Assembly: GCA_027625915.1 (NCBI GenBank)
Contig: JANTQA010000023.1
Location: forward strand, 12,834,001 to 12,898,000
Source: Anaeramoeba flamelloides
Taxonomy: Eukaryota > Metamonada > Anaeramoebidae
Direction of reading: 5' to 3'
Length of the DNA: 64,000 bases
A model generated the notes under the pieces. It searched no databases. It was not told where the DNA came from and was given only the letters and a program-made list of their open reading frames with translations. The stretch's first letter is position 1, and the number at the start of each line of letters is the position of its first letter. A program made the position numbers and the translations under genes. Below are positions 1 to 9,867 of the stretch, piece after piece.

Positions 1-552
1 TTAAACAAAAACGATGACGATTTTAATTTGATGAAAATTGAAAATTTATTAAATGAAAATTTTTATTTTAAGCATAATTCGATTAATTCCAATCCAAAAT
101 TTAAAATTAATCAAACGCAATGGGATAATTTAATTAATCAAATTAATTCTATTAACAAGATCAATAATCTAATAGAAATTTTTAAAAATAAATCAAATAA
201 TTATAATTGGATTTGGAAATTAGATTCGATTCAAAGTTATGATTTGTTAAAAAGTATTTTGGATCAGAAAAATTCATTTACAACAAGTTCAATTTATTTA
301 ATAAACCAATTACAAAAATTAGTAATACATTCAAATTTATATTGTAAAATTGAAACACTTAGTAGTGAAAATAAAAAGGATCAAAGCTTTAAATTAAAAT
401 TGATACTGGACCAAAAGAAAATTAATTTAATTTATAATTCCAAAAATTCAACAAAAATAATAAATAATTATAAAGGAAATGTTTATTGTTGCACTGTTTC
501 CTCTGGTGTATTATTAGTTAGAAGAAAATTTAAATACTGTTGGTGTGGTAAT
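1..552 (+). other. C-terminal part of an intein inside RPC2
   Basis: The first 184 codons in frame with the Pol III extein do not belong to the polymerase. They end in a splicing block: residues about 160-184 read GNVYCCTV, then LLVRR, then WCGN, and the extein resumes with Ser at base 553 (SSRHGQKG). This matches intein block F/G: a VYxxTV beta strand, terminal Asn184, and Ser as the +1 nucleophile. The penultimate residue is Gly183 rather than the usual His. The insertion point, just before SSRHGQKG of the [12 protein letters not shown] motif, is a known intein site in eukaryotic RNA polymerase second subunits; I recall one in Dictyostelium RPC2. Upstream lies a LAGLIDADG-endonuclease-like stretch ([10 protein letters not shown] at residue 70 onward, [10 protein letters not shown] at 82-91, [14 protein letters not shown]). 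The N-terminal splicing block is off the window. Autocatalytic protein splicing is inferred. Confidence 0.88.
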
Positions 553-3016
553 TCATCGAGGCATGGACAAAAGGGTGTTTGTGGAATAATGGCAGAAAAG
601 GAAGATATGCCTTTCAGTCAAGATGGGATGATACCAGATCTAATTATGAACCCCCATGGTTTCCCATCTAGAATGACAGTCGGTAAAATGATCGAATTGC
701 TTGGGGGGAAAGCAGGCTTGATGGATTGTAAATTTAAAGACGGTACTTCCTTTGCTGGTGACCACCCCGAATATTTAATGAAAATTTTAATCAATGCAGG
801 TTATGCTTATTCTGGAAAAGAAATTTTATATTCTGGTAGAACTGGAATGCCTCTTTCCTCTTATATATTTTTTGGCCCTGTTTATTATCAAAAGCTGAAA
901 CATATGGTAATGGATAAAATGCATGGTAGGGCTAGAGGACCACGAAGAGTATTAACTCGACAACCCACAGAAGGTAGATCAAGAGATGGTGGATTAAGGC
1001 TTGGTGAAATGGAAAGGGATTGCTTAGTTGGATACGGTGCAAGTTTATTGCTTATGGAACGATTAATGTTTTCTTCAGATGTTTTTACAGCAACAGTTTG
1101 TAATGTAAGAATTTTTGTCATTTTTTTTTTTTTATTCTCTGTTTATTGAGAGGTATGGTGCATCTTTCAATGATTTTTTGACATAAACTTTCTATTATTT
1201 TACAAATTAATTTACAAATGATTCTTAAGATGATATCGTTTTCTACATAACAAACAATTTTTATTAGAAAAATATATTATTGTTTTTTCATTTTCATTGG
1301 AGAGTGAGTACTAAAAGTTCATCTGTTTGCAGTTCATTTTTTCAGAATTCAAAAGAATAGTGTAAAATATTCGATTTGACTCAATTATATCAAATTCTGG
1401 GAAAGTGCTGTTAGGCTTTTTTAAATATTTCCAAATAAAAAGAAAATTTCTGAAATTTTCTTTTAATTTCAAAAATTAAAAAAAACTGCCGTCGTTAGGT
1501 TTTCTCGAGGTTTCCCATTTTATTCGGAAAATCAATAGATTTTTCGTTAGGTTTTTTGAATTTTCTATTGATTTTCGGAATAAAATAGAAAACCTCGAGA
1601 AAATCGCCGTTATTTTCTTTTTAATTTGAGAAATTAAAAAAAAAACAGGAACTTGACGGCACTCTACGAAACTTTAAGAATCCCTAATTTGGATTCAAGA
1701 TATTGTTGAACCGAGTGAAATCTTATTAATTCTCTTAAGAATCGGATCCTCTTCATAAATTGAGAAGGGTTTTGTTCTAATTCTTCAAAAAAATATTATT
1801 GTTTTTTGTTTTTTCTGATTTTTATAAATCGAAAGTTAATAAGCGTTAAGTTGTTCAATTTTATTGTTCGATAACAACATTTAACATCCATTTTAACATT
1901 TATCTATGCTCTTATATTTGTATTTATTTTTATTTCAAATATTTTTGAATTCTACACATCCCATTTTTTGGGAATTAAAATGTTGAACTCTTAGTATTAT
2001 TTGAACTTTAATAGATACACATACATATTTAATCTTTGTTTCTGTCAAAAGTACCCAAATTTTTTTTTCAAATTTCAATTATTTTTATAATAATTGAATT
2101 TTTTTGTTTTTTTCTAAGATATTATTAAAAGACAAGATCTTAAATTTTCAGATTTCGATTTTATTTGATATTTTTCAAGAACATAAAAATTGGTATTGAT
2201 TATTTTCTTTTTGTTTGTAAAAATAGTTTTCATAAGATAGGTTTAATCTTGATAAAATTCCCAATAGAACAGAAAAAAATTTAATCAAGATTTTATTATT
2301 TAAAAAATCATTTGTATTCTTGTCATATTGTCCATTTTATTATTGAAATTGGCTGTAGCTTGTTTTGTAAAAAAAAGTGTTTTTTTTTTTATCAATTTTT
2401 TCGAAATATTTTGATGAATATATTTTGAAATACGACCAATAGGCACTGATCAATCGGTACTAATATTTCACTTAATTTTATATTACTAATTTACCAATAA
2501 AAATACTTCAAGAGAAATAACTTTCTTTTAAATCTAAAAAAAAATTCCTCACTTTTTTGGAAATACCTTCCTTGAAAAAAGTTTAATTCAAAAAAGTGTC
2601 AACAAATTTTATTATTTTCATATTGAAATTGGAATTAAAAAAAAGATAAAAATTGTTAATTTGCTTTATCTGATGTCTTGTTTATTCAATTTTTGAATTT
2701 AATCGCAAAATATTTATTTATTTATTTTTTATTTTAGTATTGCACCAGAACTACTTTATTTTGAAGTTTATTTGTATTTGATTTATTTTTGATTTTATTT
2801 TATAACATTTTTTTTAATCTATATAATTTATTTTTATAAAAGAAATGTGGATTTATTGGATATGAAAATTGGTGTAGATATTGTAGAACCGGTCAAAATA
2901 CTGTGAAATTGCAAATGCCTTATGCTGCAAAATTATTATTACAAGAATTATTATCAATGTCAATAGCGCCTAGATTAAGGCTTGTTAATTTAAATGATCA
3001 AGATCTTGAAAAATAA
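1..3016 (+). CDS. rpc2: RNA polymerase III second-largest subunit, 3' part with intein
   Basis: Exons 1-1104 and 2843-3016; the reading frame is open to the left edge, so the 5' part lies outside. Bases 553 onward encode the C-terminal part of the Pol III beta-like subunit: [53 protein letters not shown] and [20 protein letters not shown], all near-identical to RPC2 (human POLR3B) as I know it. The [12 protein letters not shown] and GEMERD blocks belong to the hybrid-binding and clamp regions of the catalytic core. The intron (GTAAGA...AAAG) is phase 0 and splits the C-terminal zinc ribbon: VCN in exon 1, then KCGFIGY and WCRYC in exon 2, restoring CxxC...CxxC. The protein ends NDQDLEK, then TAA. 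It transcribes tRNA and 5S genes in the nucleus. Very sure of the family; the RPC2 rather than RPB2 assignment rests on VCG...EDMPF and the C-terminus. Confidence 0.96.
1105..2842 (+). other. RPC2 intron, 1738 bp
   Basis: Starts GTAAGA after the Asn codon of the zinc ribbon and ends TATAAAAG before AAATGTGGA. No open reading frame of interest lies inside. It carries one multi-hairpin repeat block (1340-1690, listed separately); the remainder is AT-rich with T and A runs and nothing else I can name. Confidence 0.92.
1340..1690. repeat. Modular hairpin block, copy 1
   Basis: Begins with a palindrome whose arms read CAGAATTCAAAAGAAT and TCAAATTCTGG. It then holds a nested stem of about 41 bp (about 1497-1540 against 1563-1604; one arm contains TTTTCTCGAGGTTT, the other AAACCTCGAGAAAA). 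It closes with ACTTGACGGCACTCTACG and CCCTAATTT. The same modules recur elsewhere in the window. Confidence 0.75.
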
Positions 3017-5800
3017 TAAAATAATTTTTTTTTTTTTATTCTGTTTTAATTTTTTCTTATTTTAAAAAATTTATAGATATTTTAAAATTTTCTTTATAAC
3101 CCTTGATAATAAAACAAATTTTTAACACTTTTATTTTTAACACTTTTCCGAATGAAATTGAAAAATAAGGATTTTTATTTTTTAGTTTTATTCACATTTT
3201 CTATTCAAAAAATTAAATTCTTTTTTAATGTATATAACAATGTTTTTATTAGAAAGTCAATAATTAAATTGGTCCAAAAAACTATTTTTCTGAAATTATG
3301 TACAAACTTATACTGATATTTGAAATCAAATAAAAGGTTTTTTTATTTTTTAGAATAAGTTTAATTAGCATATGAGAATTAAACAAAAAGTTAACACTTT
3401 CACTATACCATACACTTTTCAATGGGATCTGGAAACGATCTTGTTTATTTTGTAGTCTTTAGTTTGATTTTTAGTATTTGCTGGCTTTCTTTTAAAAAAG
3501 AATTTATTAAAATTGTTTTTCGATCATCAAATAAAATGCAAAAATAAAATTACAATATAAGAACAAAAGTTAAACATTGTACATTGCCTAAAGTAGATTA
3601 AATAAATCAACTTAACATTCTACGGTTGCATTTAATTTTTGATGTGAAATAAAAACAAATAAATGTTTTTCAACAAGAACTTTGAATACTTAAAAACAAG
3701 TAAAACAGATCCAAAGTAAAAAAATTTGTTTTCTATTCTTCCTGGAAAATGTTTAAAAGTGAAATTTTTGGCTTGATTGTGAGTATACCCTTAAATGACG
3801 TTTTAAAAAAATAATTGGTGTGTTTTAACAAAAAATGATACTATATAAGGACGATCTGGATTTTATGGTAAAAGAAGATTACTATCATGAATAACAATAT
3901 ATTTATTGACTTATGGCCTTGTTTGGGTCAAAAAATCTTCAAATATTGTAATTTTTGTTTTTTTTATTGAAATTAATATTAAACAATTTTCCACAACCCA
4001 CAATTTGAAATTTGCCTTGAAAAGGTTCGAAAATCAAAATTATCTTGTTTTACTTACTTGTTATTTCATTTTAAAATATTCAAGATTGGATGAAAATGTT
4101 ATTAAGAGACTTTTAGAAAAAGTGGAAGGTTCATGTAGTTAGAGATAAAAAATCAATTTCGCAATTTTACCTAATTTTCTTAAGAATTCTGAAAATTTTT
4201 TGTATAAATAGAAACGTATTATTTATTAGTATAGTCAAATAAAAAAAACTAAAAATTATCAAATTTGTTTATATTGGTCTTTTGGGTTATTGATCTTCTT
4301 GGAAACCATTTTTTTAATTTAGAATTTTGTATTGTAGTTCTCACAGAATATAAAAATTAGATAATGACTAAGGACTATCTTAAGAAAAACCAGCAAGCTT
4401 TGAACCACACCCTCCCCCTTATTTCGTCTAAATTGTAAATAGATCTAAAGATGTTCAATAAAAAAGCTTATATAACTTTTTCATGTTGCTGATATCGACA
4501 TAAATATCCTCAACTTTCAGATCAAAGAATCAACTTTTCCATAAATATATTCAAAATTTAAACAATGAGCTCTTATTTGGCTCTCGTCTTGGTTGATAAA
4601 AAATAAATCCTTTAAGGGACTAATATAAATTATTTTTTTTTTAACCAATTTTTAAATATGGATTCTGGAATCTAGAAATATATATTATTTTGAAAATAAA
4701 CAGTGTTTTTCAAATCGAAGTAATTGGCAAAAAATTTTCTCAATCTCGAATTAAATTTAGGTAAAAATTTTTTTTTGGAGATTAGTCTCTGTAGAAAAAA
4801 ACTAATGAGGAGAAAAGTGAAACAATAAAAAAAGTTGGAAATATTGTTTAGAGAGAATTTTCCTTGAAAGGAAAAGTTAGATCAAATAATAAAAGAACGA
4901 TTAGTCAATTCTAGAAAAAGTGGATCATTAAATTTAACAAAACAACAGTTTTTTAAATGATATCTATTTGTAGGATTTTTTTCTTTGCTGATATCTTTTA
5001 TTAAAAATTTGTCTGAAACAATTGACTATACTTGAGATTTCCAAAACATATCATTTTCTTTCTCTAATGAAGAAAAATCTAAATTGTAATTGTCATCTTG
5101 TGGACTATTCTTTGAAGTCAATTTGTTTCTAATTTGATTTTTTTTTTGATTTTAATCTTCAGGCTCTAATAAGGTTCTCAATCAAAAATAGGGTTGAGCT
5201 TTTTGCCAATTTAAAATGTTTTCCAAAATTAATAGTTTTATTCCTTCAAAAAAAAATATTTTTTAAGAGTGCTGTAAAATTCTAAACTTCAAAAAATGGT
5301 AATAATATGTGTTTACATCTCCTTATTGAAAGAAAAATTCTTAAAAATTAAAATTATTTTGTGACGTTCATGATAATAGGAAAAAAAAAATATTTTTGGG
5401 ATTTTGGAAAAATTTATTGTACACTTGAATACTTTTAAAATTTGTGAGTCATCATAAAAAAACTTAGTACCTCACGAAAGTGTTTTCAGCTCAACCAATG
5501 GATATTTTTTTTAACCCTTAAGATTGTCCAATAACAAACAATACGATAATATTTTTACTAAACAAAATAATACAAAAAAAACAAAATAAAGTTACTCAGT
5601 CCATCAAATATGATTAAACAAAGGTGTTTTAATTTGCTAAATGTCCATTCAAAAAAAAAGAAGAAAACTAATTTACAGAAAATTTTGGATTATTTTTTTA
5701 TCATTCATCTATTATTAACCAAAAATTCGATTTCTGTTTTGTTTACCAAACAATTTTTAACACAAAACATCACCCCGAATACGAATACAATTACTCAAAA
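3017..5800. other. Intergenic spacer, no gene seen
   Basis: AT-rich spacer between RPC2 and the unknown gene. Short open frames occur (the longest reads 78 codons at 3906) but their residues are low-complexity hydrophobic and match nothing I know. No tRNA or repeat copy was recognised. Upstream of 5801 the DNA is A-rich on the coding strand (about 5560-5600), as is common for 5' leaders in AT-rich protists. Confidence 0.6.
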
Positions 5801-7636
5801 ATGGACAACTCAGATTTAAAATTTCTTAACCATCCTCTTGAAACGATTGATAACTATTCCAATATTAATTTCGATGTTACTGAAACACAATTTGAAACAA
5901 ACACTTTTGAAAGTTTTGGTTTGTTTGAAAGTCAACCAAATAACCAGATTGAAAACTTGGATACTTTAAAGGACAGCACAACAGAAAATTTCTTAGATGA
6001 ATTTGACACTTTCCCAAACTTAGCTTTGGATCACTTGGAGGAAATTTTTGTTGATCTGGATTTTTTACAAGATAATAATGAACAATTCTTCGTCGGCAAC
6101 TTGGACAAGGAAAATGGAAACAGCAATAAGGGCATTAAGAAGGAAATCGTCAGGGATCATTGTACAAATCTTGCCAGTAAAAAAGAACAAAAGGAAGAAC
6201 TTTCTGGTGTAACAGAAATGAGCCTTTGTGGAAGCCAAAACGAAAATGTCAAGCCACAAATTGAGCAGAAAAAGAAAAACTGCAAATTTACTCTAATTAA
6301 GGTTACAAAGAGAAAAACAAGAAACAAGAAATACAAATACCACAACTTGAGAAGTCACCAAAATAGGAATCCAAAGACGAAAAAACAGGTGGGCTTAAAT
6401 CAAGTGACTGAAAAAGCAAATTTCCCCATTCGGAAGCGAGCATATTCATCAATAACCGAAGGCAGCCATATGACAAATACCACTGGCAATCTTCGTGGTA
6501 CTGGGATCAACAACAAGGTCGAGATCAAAAAGTGTGTTGATAACAATACCAGCACAAGAAAAGAAGAGATTAACGTGCTTGAATCTTCGAAAAAAATTTT
6601 CAAAATGCTTACTGGGATGATCTGGATTGCCACCGGGGGCGCAACACACAATTCCTTAGCGTTTGTCACACAGGAATTTGTTTCCAAGATCTCAGGTATC
6701 TTGGGGACAACTCTCGATTCCAAAAAGCTATTTGAGAACCAACTTCGTTATCTTTTATCAAATTCACGAAGAACCTTTGTTGAATATATATTGGAGATCT
6801 TATTAGGTGTGCTTTCCCTAAGTGTTCATCCCAACAATAAGCCCAAAGTCTCTTTGTCTCTCAAAAAATTACTTCGTGAGATCAAATCGTTCCAATTAAA
6901 GGATAAAAAAAGCCCAACCGTGGATATGAAAGCAAAGCCACGATCACAACTTGGCACAAAGACAAACATGAACAGAGAACAAAAACCCAAACCCTCTCTT
7001 ACCAAATCCCAAATCAACAAACGGCTGGACAAGATTTATCCCAAAATCTTTAATGAAGGTGTGTTGTACTACTGGTTTCAAAAGCGCTTTGCACCAAACC
7101 TGGACGAGCTACTCACCGTTGATGAGAAGACAGCCTTTTACCAACAGTACTTATTACCCTTAGTTAAATCCAAATTCCATACATTGTGCTGGACCTTGGC
7201 AAGGGAATTGCTCAAAAGACTTGGCCCACTTCAAAAATATTTCCAATATATTGATTTGGAATATGACAATAACCCCGTGAATTTATATTCAAACAACCGT
7301 GGCCAAAAACTAAAATTGATAAAAGCGATCATCATCAAATTTGGCTTGAATAACGCAAAGTATTGGAATGACTCCATTAATGATTTTAAAAAGAAATTTT
7401 CTTATGATTCTGAATCACCCTCCACAATTTTTACACAGTTCCCATTTAACCAAATAACTTCAAAAGCACATTTGTTAATAGTCAATAATAACCAACCAAA
7501 TTCCAAATCATTTAAAAAGCGAACGTTCGCTACAAAAATACAAGACTGCCAGAAAAAAATTAATTTACATTGGATTCAAAAGGGGAGTGTTTTGAATGGC
7601 CCTCCTCAATATAATTGGTGCAACGAAGATTTTTAA
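5801..7636 (+). CDS. Hypothetical 611-aa protein, single exon, GC-richer
   Basis: One uninterrupted frame from ATG at 5801 to TAA at 7634-7636. I do not recognise the family. The first 110 residues are acidic and Asn/Phe-rich (LDEFDTF, DHLEEIFVDLDFLQD). Residues about 150-215 are strongly basic (KKKNCKFTLIKVTKRKTRNK), nuclear-localisation-like. A hydrophobic helical part follows at about 265-365 (KMLTGMIWIATGG, YILEILLGVLSLS), then a Lys/Pro linker, then a denser C-terminal part from about 415 to the end (LYYWFQKRFAPNLDELL, TLCWTLARELLKRLGPLQKY, LHWIQKG). An acidic N-terminus plus basic patch suggests a nuclear or DNA-associated protein, but this is only inference. Codon choice is visibly richer in G and C than the neighbouring genes and the gene lacks introns, unlike all the others here, so recent gain or a retrocopy are options. 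Confidence 0.85.
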   Translation: MDNSDLKFLNHPLETIDNYSNINFDVTETQFETNTFESFGLFESQPNNQIENLDTLKDSTTENFLDEFDTFPNLALDHLEEIFVDLDFLQDNNEQFFVGNLDKENGNSNKGIKKEIVRDHCTNLASKKEQKEELSGVTEMSLCGSQNENVKPQIEQKKKNCKFTLIKVTKRKTRNKKYKYHNLRSHQNRNPKTKKQVGLNQVTEKANFPIRKRAYSSITEGSHMTNTTGNLRGTGINNKVEIKKCVDNNTSTRKEEINVLESSKKIFKMLTGMIWIATGGATHNSLAFVTQEFVSKISGILGTTLDSKKLFENQLRYLLSNSRRTFVEYILEILLGVLSLSVHPNNKPKVSLSLKKLLREIKSFQLKDKKSPTVDMKAKPRSQLGTKTNMNREQKPKPSLTKSQINKRLDKIYPKIFNEGVLYYWFQKRFAPNLDELLTVDEKTAFYQQYLLPLVKSKFHTLCWTLARELLKRLGPLQKYFQYIDLEYDNNPVNLYSNNRGQKLKLIKAIIIKFGLNNAKYWNDSINDFKKKFSYDSESPSTIFTQFPFNQITSKAHLLIVNNNQPNSKSFKKRTFATKIQDCQKKINLHWIQKGSVLNGPPQYNWCNEDF

Positions 7637-9336
7637 AAATCATCCTTTAAAAAAACAAAAAAATTATTACTTTTAGAATTCCATAGATAATATTTAGATA
7701 TTTGATTTTGAGATAACATTCTCTTACTTTTATTAATTCCAATTTTTTGTTTTATTTTGTTTAATTTTAATTGTTTATTTGTTTATTTGTTAATTTTTGT
7801 TTCCAAAAAAATATAATCATATTTAAAAAAAAAAAAAAAAATACAATGGTCAAAAAAATATTCTATTCTTTCTACTAAATAAAATTTTAAATTTATTTTT
7901 CTTATTGTTATCATTATTGTTATTATACTTTTCATTATACTCTGTTTTCATTATCATCTTTTTTCAAAAGATCTTTTCCTAAATATTTGAAATTCGTGAA
8001 CCAAGAGCAGTTAAATAATTATTTTTTGAGTTTTTTTGATTTTATTATTTTCCAAAAGATTTCTATGTTGTTTTGGAATTTTTTTTTTTTTTTTTTATTG
8101 GATTTAGCTTGTAGATGTTTGAATTAATGGTGATTTTTTCATTAAAGTTCAGAGAATTCTCCTTTTTTTGTAATGTTTATTGACAAATTTACAAATTCTT
8201 GGTGCTTTTTATCTTATCAAAAGTTACAATTTGAGAAAAAAAAATAAAGTTCTAAGGTTGATAAGAAGGAAATTGTGTCAAAATTTTGTTTTTTCTATCT
8301 ATGTTACTAAATTTTTTACAGATTTTTTTTAAAATCCCAAGCCTCAAAATAAAGGTTCGTGATTATATGGAATTTTGACTTAAATTTCAATTTTTTTTTT
8401 GAGAACAAACAATATATATATATATATATAAATAATTATCAAACTATTTGAAAGTACTAGTAGCCCTTACCTCCCCAATATAATAAAGGTATTTATTTTC
8501 ACAAAGATAAAATTAAACTTAATAGAGAAAATTCATTTATCAACTATCAAAAAATGAGTCACCAATTTTAAAAAAGTTCATATTCCCAATTAAATTTCAT
8601 TAAAAAGAACTGATCCTTTTTTTTTGGAATTTTTGGGATAAAAAAAATAAAAAAAATCTAGAGGCTTTTTTTAATTTTGAGGAAATCTAATTTTTAGTAA
8701 TTTCAGAGAGTTTTTTTGAACAAATAAACTTGAAAATTTTAATTATTTAAAAAAATCAAGAAACTTGGTTCAAATATTAAATCTGCAATGATCAGTAAAT
8801 AAAGTGATAAATAATTATATTCACAAAATATTTTAGAAATTTCTTAGAATTAAAAAAAAATAGTCAATATACTTTTTCAAATATTAAGATTATCAAAAAC
8901 ATAATATTATTATTAAAAACAGTTATTTAATTATTTTTTTTTTTTTTTTTATTAGAATAATTAATTTGAAATAATTTTATTTGTTTGAAAATATTTTTAT
9001 AATTTGATAATAATTATAATCGCCATTGGTAAGTTTAGTTAATGTGTTAATACTAATCCAAGGAAACTTTTAAGATTGAGTTATTATTTTTTATAAAACA
9101 AATTAAATTGAAAAGTATTTCTTTAGATGATAAGTTAACATTTCCAGGTTTGTAAAAAATATTTTGTGAACTTTTTCAATTAATATTTAGATTTTGTTTT
9201 TTGGTTTTTTGTGCGATTTATTAAAAAAAAAATAATTGATTCAAATTGTTCTCGGAATTAGAAAATTCAAATTTTTTTGTAAAGATGAAGAAAAATATAA
9301 TTCTGTATTGAAATTTTTAAACAAGAAATTATTGAA

Positions 9337-9560
9337 GTTCCGCCAAGTGTCACATAGAAGTACTGTAAAGTACCACCGAGTGCCTAGCTTTTTCAGAATT
9401 TAAAATAATAAAGAAAAATCAAAGATTTTAACAGATTCTTTAAATTCTGGAAAAGCTAACAACTGTTTTTTTAATTTTAAAAAATAAACAGAAAATTAAA
9501 TAAATTTCAAGTTGATTTCGAAAATTAAAAAAACCCTAACAACTGTAAGAGGAAATTAAT
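9337..9560. repeat. Modular hairpin block, copy 2
   Basis: Starts near AAGTTCCGCCAAGTGTCAC, followed by ACCGAGTGCCTAGC, a palindrome with arms CAGAATTTAAAATAATAAAG and TTTAAATTCTGGAAAAGCTA, and ends CTAACAACTGTAAGAGG. The TGCCTAG and CTGTAAGAGGAAATTAATTT modules recur at 24.4-24.6 kb. Confidence 0.65.
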
Positions 9561-9575
9561 TTACCCACTTCAATG

Positions 9576-9587
<12 letters not shown>

Positions 9588-9660
<73 letters not shown>
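9588..9660. repeat. AC dinucleotide microsatellite
   Basis: About 36 uninterrupted AC units, preceded by ATAC units and followed by a short TA run. It lies directly beside the diverged MITE copy at 9674. Confidence 0.99.
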
Positions 9661-9669
<9 letters not shown>

Positions 9670-9673
9670 AATA

Positions 9674-9867
9674 CCCATTTCCACTTTTAATACACAAAAT
9701 TTCAACAAAATTTAAGGCACAAGAAAAATCTCAAATTAAAACAGATTTTTTGGAATTTTTTTACACAAATTATATAACTAGAATTTAATTTTTGGTACTT
9801 TAATTTGAGATTTTTATTGTAATTTAAATTTCGTTGAAATTTTTTTTATTAAAAGTGGAACTGATTG
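9674..9867. mobile_element. Palindromic CAGTCAG MITE, diverged copy
   Basis: About 194 bp. The left arm reads TTCCACTTTTAATACACAAA and AACAAAATTTAAGGCACA; the right arm has TAATTTGAGATTTTT, AATTTCGTTGAAA and AAAAGTGGAACTGATTG. The order and spacing match the two 197-bp copies at 23341 and 55159, with many substitutions, so this copy is older. Confidence 0.75.

Noticed and set aside
3906-4142. 78-codon plus-strand frame
   Set aside because: Low-complexity, no start context or family likeness, and expected by chance in this much spacer.
6065-7032. Minus-strand frames of 60-107 codons
   Set aside because: Shadows of the GC-richer gene at 5801-7636, which has the longer frame and coherent composition.
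9573-9788. 71-codon frame of His-Thr repeats
   Set aside because: It is simply the translation of the AC microsatellite.
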